A program made the position numbers and the translations under genes. Under the pieces are notes generated by a model. It did not search any database and had not been told where the DNA came from. It saw only the letters and a list, made by a program, of their open reading frames with translations. From Acidimicrobiales bacterium (GTDB lineage Bacteria; Actinomycetota; Acidimicrobiia; Acidimicrobiales; Iamiaceae), in the NCBI GenBank assembly GCA_035547835.1, contig DASZTW010000008.1, positions 62,001-126,000 of the forward strand: 64,000 nucleotides of DNA. Direction: 5' to 3'. This document shows, one piece after another, positions 32,626 through 42,010 of this stretch. Each line of letters opens with the position of its first letter. Positions within the stretch are counted from its first letter, which is position 1.

Positions 32626-34001
32626 GGACGGTCGGACACCTCGAACAGCACGCGCCCACCGTCGCGCCGCAGCCCGTCGAGCGCACGCGCGACCTGCGCG
32701 GCGAACCTCGGCGTGGCCGTCGCGAGGCCGACGTGGACCGCGGCGTGGTCGTTGCCGCGGGCCAGCGCGGCGCCGACTTCGGCGGCGACCGGGTCTTGCA
32801 CCGGTGGAAGGCGACGGCGGCCCGCACCAGTCCCGCCGAGCGTCAGTCCGCCGGCCGCTGCGAGCCAGCAGGCTGCGACCTTGGCGAACCGGGTGGTCGG
32901 CAGGCCCCGTGCTTGTCGGACCGCGACCACCGGCGCCAGGCGCTGCGCCAGCTTGCGAGATCCGTCGGCTCCCACTTGGACGCAGGTGTGGCCGAGGGCG
33001 ACGTTGGCGAAGCGGTGCAGCGCATCTGCGGCGAACTGCCGACCGTCGAGCGCGTCGAGGCCGGCGACTTCCAGCACGTCGTCGATGTAGCCCTGCACGA
33101 AGCCCGCCAGGTCGGGGTCGGCGGCGGCCTCGGCGATCGTGGTGTGGCCCGAGACCATCCCCGTGTACGCGAGTGCGGAGTGGGGGCCGTTGAGCAGCCA
33201 CAGCTTGCGACGTTGGTACGGCTCGATGTCGTCGGTGACGACGACCCCCACATCGGCGAGGGGCGGCAGCCCGTCGACGGCCTCGATGACCCACGACCGG
33301 TGGGCTTCGGCGACCACCGCGGCGTGGTCGGCGAGGCCGAGACGGCTGGCGACATCGGCCCGGTCCGCGTCGGTGGTGGCGGGCACCATCCGGTCGACCA
33401 CCGAACAAGGGAACGCCACCTCGCGCCGGACCCACTCGGCCAGCTCGCCGTCGATCCGCGTTGCCTCGGCGAGCGCCCGATCGGCCAGCGCGCGGCCGTT
33501 GTCGAGCAAGTTGTCGAGCGAGGCGACGAGCGGTGCCGGCAAACCGCGGCGTCGTCGCTGGTCGAGTGCGCGCGCCAGCACCGCGGGCGCGGTCGACGGG
33601 TCGTCGCCAGCGGGGTCGTAGCCCTTTTCGGTAATCGTCAGCGTGACCAGCTGCACCGACGGATCGGCGATCGCGTCGATCGCCGCGGCCTGGCCTGTCG
33701 ACACCGCCACGACCGAGCCCACGAGCCGGGAGCCTTGCGCCACGCCTGGCTCCCGCAGCGACACCGTGTACCACCCGTCCTGCGGCGCCAACGCCTGCTC
33801 GGCAGCCGCACGATGCAGGGACACCCCGTGGATCCCTGCGGGCCATCCGGTCGCCCACAGCTCGTCGGCGTACACGCCCAGGTGGGCCCGTGCGAACGCC
33901 CCCAGCCCGAGGTGGACGATGACCGGCGGGGAGCTGCGGTCGTAGCCGGGAACCTGCACGCCGCGGGCGGATCCGAGCGTGGCGGTCGACAAGCGCTGCA
34001 T
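32622..34001 (-). CDS. Mannitol-dehydrogenase-family hexuronate oxidoreductase (UxuB/UxaB-like)
   Basis: A 459-residue NAD-dependent polyol/aldonate dehydrogenase. VIVHLGLGAFARAHLGVYADEL is the N-terminal nucleotide-binding loop, TLTITEKGY is diagnostic for the family, KLWLLNGPHSALAY contains the catalytic Lys-Asn region, and GRQFAADALHRFANVALGHTC is the C-terminal substrate helix. In a cluster with glucuronate isomerase it most likely reduces D-fructuronate to D-mannonate (or tagaturonate to altronate). The start ATG 34001 overlaps the last base of the beta-glucuronidase frame (TGATG), and its stop overlaps the LarA start. Confidence 0.88.
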   Translation of the reverse strand: MQRLSTATLGSARGVQVPGYDRSSPPVIVHLGLGAFARAHLGVYADELWATGWPAGIHGVSLHRAAAEQALAPQDGWYTVSLREPGVAQGSRLVGSVVAVSTGQAAAIDAIADPSVQLVTLTITEKGYDPAGDDPSTAPAVLARALDQRRRRGLPAPLVASLDNLLDNGRALADRALAEATRIDGELAEWVRREVAFPCSVVDRMVPATTDADRADVASRLGLADHAAVVAEAHRSWVIEAVDGLPPLADVGVVVTDDIEPYQRRKLWLLNGPHSALAYTGMVSGHTTIAEAAADPDLAGFVQGYIDDVLEVAGLDALDGRQFAADALHRFANVALGHTCVQVGADGSRKLAQRLAPVVAVRQARGLPTTRFAKVAACWLAAAGGLTLGGTGAGRRRLPPVQDPVAAEVGAALARGNDHAAVHVGLATATPRFAAQVARALDGLRRDGGRVLFEVSDRP

Positions 34002-35226
34002 CACGTGGATGTCTCGCCCCGCCACCGTCGTTGGAGCAGTCGGGCGGCGGCCTTGGGACGGCGGTCGCGGGTGAACGCGCCCTTCTTGTTTCCTTCGACG
34101 CGGATGATCGACGGTGCCGTCGCGAAGTCGGCGAAGTTCCACACGTGCTCGCCGACGACCTCGTCGACCCGGTCGAAGACCCGGTGGTAGCGGTCGAGCA
34201 CGGCGGCTTGGTAGTCCTCGGTCCACGGCGCGGCGTCGACCGAGTGCAGCCCGGGGATCGAGTCGGCGCCGTATTCGGTGACGAGGATCGGCTTGTGGTG
34301 CTTGGCCGCCCAGGCGCGCAGCTCGGTCTCGAGTCCTTGCTCGGCCTCGTCGAGGTCGAACCCCACGTACCAGCCGTAGTAGCGGTTCACCATCACGATG
34401 TCGGCGAGCTCGGTCACCTTGCAGCGGTCGGGCGGCGCGAGCATCACGTTCACGAAGCCGACCGGCCGGGTCGGGTCGGCCGTCCGGGTGGCGTCGAACA
34501 GTGGCGCGAAGTACGCCCTCGCCTCGTCGGTGTGCGACTCGGGCTCGTTGGCCACGCTCCACAACACGACCGACGGGTGGTTCTTGTCGCGGGCGACGAG
34601 CTCCTCGATCGCTTGGCGGTGCACGCGCTGGGTCTCGGCATTGATCGTGGCGTCACTGAACGTGCGGGCAGGACCGCTGCCGAACAGACCGCCGCTGATG
34701 CCGAGGTTGAGGCCGACGGCAGCCGTCTCGTCGATGACCACCAGCCCGAGCTGGTCGGCGCGGTCGAGGATCTCTTCGGCGTAGGGATAGTGCGACGTGC
34801 GGAACGAGTTGGCGCCTCGTTGTTGACCACCACCGTCACGCGGTGCTCGCGGCCGGGGGTGAGGTGCGCGGTCACGTCGGCCTCGAACGGCGTGTAGCCC
34901 CCTTCGTGTGCCATGACCTCGTGCTCGTCGACCCACACCGTGGCGCGGTGCGTGGCCGCGTCGAACCGCAGGAGGATCCGCTGGCCCTCCCACCCACGGG
35001 GGACGTGCACGGATCGCTGGTACCAGGCGTCGCCGACGAGGTCGTGCACTTCCGGATCGACGAGCACGTCGTTGTAGCTGGCCGGAACAGGCATGGCGAG
35101 GGCGCCGGGCAGTCGGGCCAGCCACCAGCGGTCGCGGCGGCCCGCGCCGGTGGGGTCGATGGCGAAGTCCCACAGCCCGTCGAGCCGGCGGGCCTCCCGG
35201 CGTGCGTTGTCCAATGGTCGCAACAT
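34001..35226 (-). pseudogene. uidA: Beta-glucuronidase (GH2) with internal deletion and frameshift
   Basis: The 5' part (from ATG 35226) encodes a normal GusA sugar-binding domain: MLRPLDNARREARRLDGLWDF ... GGYTPFEADVTAHL ... VTVVVNNE. At about 34816/34817 this joins, in a different frame, to the catalytic barrel: GANSFRTSHYPYAEE, the acid/base Glu in WSVANEPE, and the nucleophile in VTEYGAD, through to FTRDRRPKAAARLLQRRW. By comparison with E. coli GusA as I recall it, about 180 residues are missing (end of the sandwich, the Ig-like domain and the start of the barrel). The total of 1226 nt is not a multiple of three. Both flanks remain well conserved, so the loss is recent, or an assembly error. 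Neighbouring genes are intact. Confidence 0.85.
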
Positions 35227-35249
35227 GCGCGTCCCTTCGAGCGGTGTGG

Positions 35250-35792
35250 TCAGTCTCGGTCGGCCGCATCCGGTTGTCGGCGCGCGGCGTCGATCGCAAC
35301 CAGCACCAACCGTGCTGCCTCGGCCGAGTCGAGCCGGTCGACGTCGACCACTGCGTCGGCGACTTGTCCGTACAGGCCGGAACGGTCCGCGGCCATCTTG
35401 GCGAGCACCTGTGCCGGGTGCTCGCCGAGCAGCGGCCGATGGTCGCCGGGTCGCACGCGTGTGGCGAGCACGGCCGGGTCGGCGCGCAGCCAGACCACGA
35501 ACGCGTCGCGGAGCGCCTCGCGGACCGCGGGGTCGAGGACCGCGCCGCCTGGCGCGGCGACGACCACCGGGTCGCCGGCGCGGACGGCGTCGAGCACCGC
35601 CGCCGACTCGAGGGTGCGGTACGACGCTTCGCCGCCCGCCTCCCACAGCTCTCGCACTGTCTGGCCGGTCGACGCTTCCACCGAGTCGTCGGAGTCGACC
35701 ACCCGCCGGCCCGTCTCGCTGCCCACGATCCGGGCGACCGTCGACTTTCCGGCGCCCATGAGCCCCACCAGCACCACCGCGGTCGGCGTCAC
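35250..35792 (-). CDS. Shikimate-kinase-like small-molecule kinase
   Basis: A 180-residue P-loop kinase. Walker A is GLMGAGKST at residues 10-18; VVDSDDSVEAS supplies the shikimate-kinase D-S-D motif, YRTLES aligns with the substrate-binding FRxxE (Glu replaced in phase), and APGGAV with the GGG motif (only two glycines). It is therefore AroK-related, but the substrate residues are not a perfect match. It overlaps the stop of the glucuronate isomerase gene (GTGA, start 35792) inside a hexuronate operon with no other aromatic pathway genes. A sugar-acid or gluconate kinase role is possible. Confidence 0.75.
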   Translation of the reverse strand: MTPTAVVLVGLMGAGKSTVARIVGSETGRRVVDSDDSVEASTGQTVRELWEAGGEASYRTLESAAVLDAVRAGDPVVVAAPGGAVLDPAVREALRDAFVVWLRADPAVLATRVRPGDHRPLLGEHPAQVLAKMAADRSGLYGQVADAVVDVDRLDSAEAARLVLVAIDAARRQPDAADRD

Positions 35793-37195
35793 GAAGCGAC
35801 TCGGAAGGCGTCGCGGGCCAGCCGGTAGGCCAAGTCCACGGCGAGGTCGGCCGCTTCGTCCTCCTCCAAGCGGTGCTCGGTCACCAACGCGGCCAAGTAG
35901 CCGGCATCGACGCGTCGGGCGACGTCGTGGCGGGCGGGGATGGTGAGCAGCGACCGGGCGTCGTCGTTGAAGCCGACGGTGTTGGCGAAGCCGGCCGTCT
36001 CGCTGACCCGGTCGCGGAAGCGACGGATGCCGTCGGGGCTGTCGAAGAACCACCAGGGCGGACCGAGCCGGAGCGCGGGGTAGTGACCGGCCAGCGGCGC
36101 CAGCTCGCGGCTGTACGTCGTCTCGTCGAGCGTGTACACGACCACGGTCAAGGAAGGTTCGTTGCCGAACCGGTCGAGCAGCGGCTTGAGCTGGCCCACG
36201 TAATCCATCGCCATCGGGATGTCGGCGCCGATGTCACGGCCGAAACGCCCGAGCAGCGTGGGGTTGTGGTTGCGCCACGAGCCGGCGTGGAGCTGCAGCA
36301 CGAGACCGTCGTCCATGCTCATGGCCGCCATCTCGAGCAGCAGCTGGGCCCGGAACCGCTCATGGTCGCCTGGGTCCGGATGCCCGCCTGCCACGCGGCG
36401 AAACAAGGCGTCCGCCTCGGTCGGGTCGAGGTCCGCGGTGGCAGCGGTGGGGTGCCCGTGGTCCGAAGCGGTTGCTCCGGCGGCGATGAACGCCGCTCGC
36501 CGTGACCGGAGCGCGTCGAGGTAGCCCGCCCATGTGCTGACGTCGCATCCCGTGAGCTCGCCGAGCCTCGCGAGGTTGGTGTGGAAGCGGGGCCCGTCGG
36601 GATCGACCACGTCGTCGGGCCGGAACGTCGGTACGACGCGCCCCACCCAACCCGAGCTCCGCAGCCGCGCATGCGCTTCCAGCGGGTCGAGCGCGCCGTC
36701 GGTGGTGGCGAGCACTTCGATCCCGAACCGTTCGTACAGTGCCCGCGGGCGGTACGCGCCGCGGGCCAGGCGGTCGCACATCGCGTCGTAGATGCGGTCG
36801 GCGGTGGTCGGACCGAGGCGCTCGTCGATACCGAGCACCTCGCCAAGGGTGTGGTCGAGCCACTGGCGCGACGGGGTGCCGCGAAACAGGTGGTAGTGGC
36901 TGGCGAAGGTCCGCCACACCTGGCGTCCGTCGACGGCTCGGTCGGTGTCGTCGAGCGGGGCCACCCCGAGCTCTTCGAGCGGCACCCCCTGGCTGTACGC
37001 CATCCGCAACAAGTAGTGGTCGTGGGTCACCAGCTCGACCGCTGGATCACTGATCGGCGCGTCGTCGGCGAAGGTCGCCGCGTCGCAGTGCGTGTGGGGG
37101 CTCACGATCGGCAGCGCCCGTGTGTGGTCGTGCAGCGCACGGGCAACGCGGCGGGTCGCGGGGTCGGCGGGCAGCAGACGGTCGGGGTGCAGCAT
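35789..37195 (-). CDS. uxaC: Glucuronate (uronate) isomerase
   Basis: A 468-residue isomerase that converts D-glucuronate to D-fructuronate (and galacturonate to tagaturonate), the first step after beta-glucuronidase. The metal-site motif SPHTHCDAATFADD near residue 33, TTDGALDPLEAH, VVPTFRPDDVVDPDGP, GHPTAATADLDP, QLHAGSWRNHN and GPPWWFFDSPDGIRRF are all characteristic of UxaC. Size is standard. I begin at ATG 37195 (MLHPDRLLPADPATR). It opens the minus-strand cluster running down to LarA; the 89-bp gap to the divergent DinB-like gene holds its promoter. Confidence 0.95.
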   Translation of the reverse strand: MLHPDRLLPADPATRRVARALHDHTRALPIVSPHTHCDAATFADDAPISDPAVELVTHDHYLLRMAYSQGVPLEELGVAPLDDTDRAVDGRQVWRTFASHYHLFRGTPSRQWLDHTLGEVLGIDERLGPTTADRIYDAMCDRLARGAYRPRALYERFGIEVLATTDGALDPLEAHARLRSSGWVGRVVPTFRPDDVVDPDGPRFHTNLARLGELTGCDVSTWAGYLDALRSRRAAFIAAGATASDHGHPTAATADLDPTEADALFRRVAGGHPDPGDHERFRAQLLLEMAAMSMDDGLVLQLHAGSWRNHNPTLLGRFGRDIGADIPMAMDYVGQLKPLLDRFGNEPSLTVVVYTLDETTYSRELAPLAGHYPALRLGPPWWFFDSPDGIRRFRDRVSETAGFANTVGFNDDARSLLTIPARHDVARRVDAGYLAALVTEHRLEEDEAADLAVDLAYRLARDAFRVAS

Positions 37196-37284
37196 GCGGG
37201 GCCAAGGTTCGCACACCCGGCCCCCGTGGCCCCCGGCTGTCGGTGCACGGGGCCGACCGTCGTCGGCGCTGGCAAGCTGGCGTG

Positions 37285-38196
37285 GTGAGCGACGACGGCA
37301 CGGTCGTGGAGATCGCCGGTGAGCCCAACTGGATGGCCCAGGTGTCGGCCGCGGTCGACTTGCTGGGTGATCCCCGCCGCTCGGTGGTGCGGGTGGTGCC
37401 GACCGCCGAGGGCGCGCCGCGCCGCATCGCCCGGCTGTGCCTCGACCACGTCCGGTTCGACAACGTCGACTTCAGCGGCGCGTCGATCGACGACGCGCTC
37501 TTGAGCGACGTGACCATCTGGGCGTGGGGGCCGAACCTCACGACCGGGGTGCAGGGGATGACGATCAACGGGGTCGAGATCCAGCCGCTCGTCGACGCCG
37601 AGCTCGACCGCCGTTTCCCCGAGCGGGCCCGGCTGCGCGACATCGCCGACGCGCCGTCGATGCTCGCGGGGGTCGAGGCGCTCGACCGCATGTGGACGCC
37701 GACGATCGAGCACGCGGCCTCACTCGATCCGGCGCTGCTGCGCGAGACCGTCGGCGACGGCTTCTCGTTCATCGACACGCTCCGGCACCTGGTGTTCGGG
37801 TTCGATGCGTGGATGCGGCGGACGGCCCTCGGGCAGACCGACCCGTACCACGCGCTCGCGCTCGCCTTCCCCGACGCGTCGGGCACGTGGTCGGTGGACG
37901 GCCCGGTGCCGTGGTCGACGGTCGGCATCGACATCGACGCCCGACCGTCGCTCGACGCAGTCGTCGCCGCCCGCCGCGAGAACACCGACCTCGCGTTGGC
38001 GCTGCTGCGAGACAGATCCGACGAGGAGCTCCGCGAAGTGCCGCCCGACTCCGACGCGCCGGGCTACCCCGGGTCGAGGTCGGCGCGCAGCATCTGGCAG
38101 GCGCTCGAGACGTTCGTCAACGAGGAGTGGTGGCACCACCAGTACGCCGTCCGCGACCTCGCCGTGGTGGAGCAGCGCGCCGCGGGCGCCTCCTAA
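37285..38196 (+). CDS. DinB-like protein with pentapeptide-like N-terminal segment
   Basis: A 303-residue protein. Residues about 45-75 (LDHVRFDNVDFSGASIDDALLSDVTIW) read like a short pentapeptide-repeat strip. From about 115 comes a DinB/MDMPI-type four-helix bundle: WTPTIEHAASL ... FSFIDTLRHLVFGFDAWMRRTALG ... ETFVNEEWWHHQYAVRDLAVVE, with His residues placed as in metal-binding DinB enzymes. Such proteins are thiol-dependent transferases or isomerases using bacillithiol/mycothiol. The start is taken as GTG 37285, divergent from uxaC. No link to the uronate genes is evident. Confidence 0.7.
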   Translation: MSDDGTVVEIAGEPNWMAQVSAAVDLLGDPRRSVVRVVPTAEGAPRRIARLCLDHVRFDNVDFSGASIDDALLSDVTIWAWGPNLTTGVQGMTINGVEIQPLVDAELDRRFPERARLRDIADAPSMLAGVEALDRMWTPTIEHAASLDPALLRETVGDGFSFIDTLRHLVFGFDAWMRRTALGQTDPYHALALAFPDASGTWSVDGPVPWSTVGIDIDARPSLDAVVAARRENTDLALALLRDRSDEELREVPPDSDAPGYPGSRSARSIWQALETFVNEEWWHHQYAVRDLAVVEQRAAGAS

Positions 38197-38256
38197 TGGT
38201 GCGTCTGGCTGCGCCTTCGTCGTGCGTCCTGGCCGGGTACAGTTAGCAGCGGACCT

Positions 38257-38673
38257 TCAGGCCGACTCGGCGGAGCGCTTGAGGCCGTTGAGCTCCATGT
38301 CGACGTAGCGGGCGAACGTCTTGCCGAACAGCACGCCCATCGGTCCGGCGAGCAGGCCGGTCTGGGTGAACGTGAGGCGCAGCTCGCTGTGGCTGTCGTC
38401 GACCGGCTTCACGTAGTGCCCGCCCACCGACTTCACGCCTCCAGCGCTCGACGACCACACGAACGCCGTGCCTTCGTCGACCTCGTCGATCGTCCACTTG
38501 GCGGCGCGGAACTTCGGCTGCTTGACGGTGGCCGTGGTGCCCGGCGCGAGCGGTCCGTGGAGCTCGACTTGTTCCATCGAGTCGGTCCACTCCGGCCAGC
38601 TGTGTGGGTCGGCGACCGCAGCCCACAGCTTGGCGGCAGGGACGTCGACGGCGATGGTGCGCTCGATCTCCAT
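38257..38673 (-). CDS. SRPBCC (START/polyketide-cyclase-like) family protein
   Basis: A 138-residue single-domain helix-grip protein. The pattern MEIERTIAVDVPAAKLWAAVADPHSWPEWTDSMEQVEL is the classical SRPBCC opening, and LTFTQTGLLAGPMGVLFGKTFARYVDMELNGLKRSAE is the long C-terminal helix covering the hydrophobic pocket. It probably binds or transports a small hydrophobic ligand. GGGAGGGAACCC precedes the ATG at 38673, fixing the start. It converges on the DinB-like gene and is divergent from the ABC exporter. Confidence 0.85.
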   Translation of the reverse strand: MEIERTIAVDVPAAKLWAAVADPHSWPEWTDSMEQVELHGPLAPGTTATVKQPKFRAAKWTIDEVDEGTAFVWSSSAGGVKSVGGHYVKPVDDSHSELRLTFTQTGLLAGPMGVLFGKTFARYVDMELNGLKRSAESA

Positions 38674-38756
38674 GGGTTCCCTCCCGGCGCCGTTCGTCGA
38701 CGCCGTCGGTACGCTGACGGACTCCCAGCCCTTGCATCTTGCCGAACGGAGTCGCG

Positions 38757-40643
38757 ATGCCACCACCTGGCCACGGGCCGCAGTGGTCGATGATGCGGTC
38801 GTTCCGGCGCGACCAGTCGGTGGTCGACCACAAGATCGCACCCGGCACGGCTCGTCGCATGTTCGGCTTCGCCCGGCCCTACCGCCGGCTGTTGGGCGGG
38901 TTCCTCGTGATGATCGTGGTCGACGCGGTGATCGGTGCCGTCAACCCCCTGTTGCTCCGGGAGATCATCAACCAGGGGATCATCGAGCGTCGCAAGGGGC
39001 TCGTCGTCGCGCTGGCGCTGGTGGTGGCAGGGCTGGCCGTGGCCGAGGCCTTCTTGTCGCTGATCGAGCGGTGGGTGTCGGCCCGCGTGGGTGAAGGCCT
39101 GATCTTCGACATGCGATCGAAGGTGTTCCGCCACATCCAGAAGATGCCGTTGGCGTTCTTCACCCGCACCCAGACGGGCGCCCTGATCACCCGCCTGAAC
39201 AACGACGTGCTGGGCGCGCAGCAGGCGTTCACCGACACGTTGTCCAACGTCGTGAGCAATCTCGTCGGCGTGGCGATCGTGCTGGCGGCGATGTTCGTGC
39301 TGTCGTGGCAGATCACGCTGGTCGCATTGCTGCTGCTGCCAGTGTTCGTCTTCCCCGCACGCTGGGTGGGCCGCAAGCTGGCCACCATCACCCACGAGGC
39401 CTACGGCCTGAACGCCGAGATGAACACCACGATGACCGAGCGGTTCAACGTGGCCGGCGCCCAACTGGTGAAGTTGTTCGGCGACCCGGAGGCGGAGGCG
39501 GCCACGTTCGAGCGGCGGGCCGGTCGGGTGCGTGACATCGGGGTCACGTCGGCGATGTACAGCCGGGTGTTCTTCGCGTCGATGATGCTCACCGCGTCGC
39601 TGGCCACCGCGCTCGTCTACGGCTGGGGAGGGGTGTCGGCAGTGAACGGCGCGCTCGACGTCGGTACGGTCGTCGCGCTCACCGCCTACTTGGCGCGGCT
39701 GTACGGGCCGCTCACCTCGCTGTCGAACGTCAACGTCGACGTCATGACCGCGCTCGTGTCATTCGAACGGGTCTTCGAGGTGCTCGACCTTCCGCCGATG
39801 ATCGACGAGCGGGCCGATGCGCAAGCATTGCGTCGAGGTCCGACCAGCCTCGAGTTCGACCACGTCGGCTTCAGCTACCCCGTGCCGTCGGAAGTGTCGT
39901 TGGCGTCGCTCGAAGCGGTGGCGGTGCTCGAGAACCCTCCGCACCAGCAAGTGTTGTTCGACGTGTCCTTCGAGGCCGAGCCGGGCCAGCTCGTGGCGCT
40001 GGTCGGTCCGTCCGGTGCCGGCAAGACCACGATCAGTCACCTGGTGAGCCGCCTGTACGACGTGCGGTCGGGCGCCGTTCGCCTCCAGGGCGTCGACGTG
40101 CGCGACGTCACGTTCGACTCGCTGCGCGCCACCGTCGGCGTCGTCACACAGGACGCGCACCTGTTCCACGAGACCATCGGCGACAACTTGCGTTACGCCA
40201 AGCCCCACGCCACCGACGCCGAGCTGCGCCACGCAATCGAACAGGCCCAGATCGCCGACCTCGTCGACTCGTTGCCCGACGGACTCGACACCCTCGTCGG
40301 CGACCGCGGCTACCGCCTCTCCGGCGGCGAGAAGCAGCGCATCGCGATCGCCCGCCTGCTGTTGAAGGCCCCCGATCTCGTGGTGCTCGACGAGGCCACC
40401 GCGCACCTCGACTCCGAGTCGGAGCAAGCTGTGCAGCGGGCGTTCGATCGTGCGCTCGAAGGCCGCACGTCGCTGGTGATCGCCCACCGCCTTTCCACGA
40501 TCCGCAACGCGGACCAGATCCTGGTGCTCGACCGCGGCCGCATCGTCGAGCGTGGCCGCCACGCCGACCTCTTGGCCCGCGACGGCCTCTACGCCGAGTT
40601 GTACCGCACCCAGTTCGAGACGTCCCCCATCCCCGCCGCATAG
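38757..40643 (+). CDS. ABC exporter (fused membrane and ATPase domains)
   Basis: A 628-residue half-transporter of the ABCB/multidrug type. Six membrane helices occupy residues about 40-320 (GFLVMIVVDAVIGAVNPLLL ... TALVYGWGGVSAVNG). The ATPase domain follows with Walker A GPSGAGKTT, Q-loop VVTQDAHLF, signature LSGGEKQRIAIARLLL, Walker B LVVLDEATAHLD and the His switch VIAHRLSTI. An insert of about 20 residues (SLASLEAVAVLENPPHQQ) precedes Walker A. I choose ATG 38757 after CGGAG; an in-frame TTG lies at 38739. It likely works as a homodimer exporting a lipid or drug. Confidence 0.93.
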   Translation: MPPPGHGPQWSMMRSFRRDQSVVDHKIAPGTARRMFGFARPYRRLLGGFLVMIVVDAVIGAVNPLLLREIINQGIIERRKGLVVALALVVAGLAVAEAFLSLIERWVSARVGEGLIFDMRSKVFRHIQKMPLAFFTRTQTGALITRLNNDVLGAQQAFTDTLSNVVSNLVGVAIVLAAMFVLSWQITLVALLLLPVFVFPARWVGRKLATITHEAYGLNAEMNTTMTERFNVAGAQLVKLFGDPEAEAATFERRAGRVRDIGVTSAMYSRVFFASMMLTASLATALVYGWGGVSAVNGALDVGTVVALTAYLARLYGPLTSLSNVNVDVMTALVSFERVFEVLDLPPMIDERADAQALRRGPTSLEFDHVGFSYPVPSEVSLASLEAVAVLENPPHQQVLFDVSFEAEPGQLVALVGPSGAGKTTISHLVSRLYDVRSGAVRLQGVDVRDVTFDSLRATVGVVTQDAHLFHETIGDNLRYAKPHATDAELRHAIEQAQIADLVDSLPDGLDTLVGDRGYRLSGGEKQRIAIARLLLKAPDLVVLDEATAHLDSESEQAVQRAFDRALEGRTSLVIAHRLSTIRNADQILVLDRGRIVERGRHADLLARDGLYAELYRTQFETSPIPAA

Positions 40644-40791
40644 CCACCCCGCCGCACAGCCACCCCGCCGCACCGTCCCCCGCAACCAAATCGCGAGAAT
40701 GTGGCGGGCACCGGGTCGCAGACCCCGCAGCCGACGTGCTGAACTGCCCGTGCCCGGACTTCCGCTCCACCCGGGCAGGGGGAAAGCCCAC

Positions 40792-41949
40792 ATGGCCACC
40801 GAGATCCACGGCAGTTGCGACGAGGCCTTCGCGCCGGTCCGCGACGCCTTCGCTGCCAACTTCGACAGCGGCCTGGAAGTGGGGGCGAGCGTGTACGTCA
40901 CCCGCGACGGCGTCCCCGTGGTCGACCTGTGGGCCGGCACCCGCAACGACGCGGGCGAGCCGTGGGAGCGCGACACGCTCGTCAACGTCTGGTCGACCAC
41001 CAAGACGATGGCGGCGATCACGATGTTGATGCTCGCCGACCGTGGCGAGATCGACCTCGACGCGCCGGTCGCCGAGTACTGGCCCGAGTTCAAGGCCAAC
41101 GGCAAAGACGGCGTGCTCGTGCGCCACGTGCTTGCGCACAGCGCCGGGCTGCCCGGTTGGGATCCGGCGATCCAAACGAGCGACCTCGCCGACCCCGACA
41201 AGGCGTGCGCCGTGCTGGCTGCCCAGGAGACCTGGTGGGAGCCCGGCACCAAGTCGGGGTACCACGGGATCACCCAGGGATTCCTCGAGTGGGGGATCGT
41301 GCGCCGCGTGACCGGCCGCACGCTCGGCCGGTTCTTCGCCGACGAAGTGGCCGGCCCGCTCGGTGCCGACTTCTACATCGGCCTGCCCGAGGAGGCCGAC
41401 GACCGCGTCGCGCAGTTGTACCCGCCCGACATGGGTCTGACCGCCGGCAGCAACCCGCTCACGGGCGGCGACGTCGACCCGTTGGCCCTCAGGGCGCTCG
41501 CGAGCTGCCCCCTCACCGGCAACGAGCCCAACGAGCGGTGGTGGCGGGCCGCGGAGATCCCCGCGGCCGGTGGCACCGGCAACGCCCGTTCCGTCGGCCG
41601 GGTGCACTCGGCGCTCGCGTGCGACGGTGAGGTCGACGGCGTGCGCCTGATGTCGGCGAAGACCCTCGACCGCGTGCTCGAGGAGCAGACCAACGGGATC
41701 GACGCGGTGCTCGGCTGGCCGATGCGCTACGGCATCGGGTTCGGGCTGATGAGCGAGGCGACGCCGCTCAGCGCCAACGAGCGCGCCTTCTTCTGGGGCG
41801 GTTGGGGCGGGTCGATCGCTTTGATCGATCGCGACGCCCGTATGACGGTCACGTACACCATGAACAAGATGACGGGCGGCACCACGGGCGACATGCGGGC
41901 CATTGGTTGCATCTTCGGCGCGTACCAGGCGCTCGCCAACGGCGCCTGA
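40792..41949 (+). CDS. Beta-lactamase-fold serine hydrolase (esterase class)
   Basis: A 385-residue protein of the penicillin-binding-protein/class C beta-lactamase fold. The nucleophile motif is S68-T-T-K71 and the second motif Tyr is in SGYHGITQG; HSAGLPGW is another family block. In this fold, bacterial EstB-like esterases carry the same features, and no signal peptide is present, so a cytosolic esterase/lactonase is more likely than a beta-lactamase. The start ATG 40792 has AGGGGGAAAG upstream. The 148-bp gap after the ABC exporter carries a short direct repeat of CAGCCACCCCGCCGCA and no gene. Confidence 0.85.
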   Translation: MATEIHGSCDEAFAPVRDAFAANFDSGLEVGASVYVTRDGVPVVDLWAGTRNDAGEPWERDTLVNVWSTTKTMAAITMLMLADRGEIDLDAPVAEYWPEFKANGKDGVLVRHVLAHSAGLPGWDPAIQTSDLADPDKACAVLAAQETWWEPGTKSGYHGITQGFLEWGIVRRVTGRTLGRFFADEVAGPLGADFYIGLPEEADDRVAQLYPPDMGLTAGSNPLTGGDVDPLALRALASCPLTGNEPNERWWRAAEIPAAGGTGNARSVGRVHSALACDGEVDGVRLMSAKTLDRVLEEQTNGIDAVLGWPMRYGIGFGLMSEATPLSANERAFFWGGWGGSIALIDRDARMTVTYTMNKMTGGTTGDMRAIGCIFGAYQALANGA

Positions 41950-42010
41950 GCGCGCTGCCCGCCAACCCCCGGCCTGACGAACCACCCGGGTGGCCACCTA
42001 GGCTGGAGGC

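Noticed and set aside
34450-35226. Stand-alone sugar-binding protein
   Set aside because: Its N-terminal part is the beta-glucuronidase sandwich; after VNNE the frame runs out of phase over the catalytic domain, so it is part of the broken gene.
40644-40791. Short C-rich direct repeats after the ABC exporter as a functional element
   Set aside because: Two to three copies of about 16 bp in GC-rich intergenic DNA; no hairpin, promoter or family relation could be shown.
40792-41949. Antibiotic-resistance beta-lactamase
   Set aside because: No signal peptide, and the motifs fit EstB-like esterases of the same fold equally well or better.
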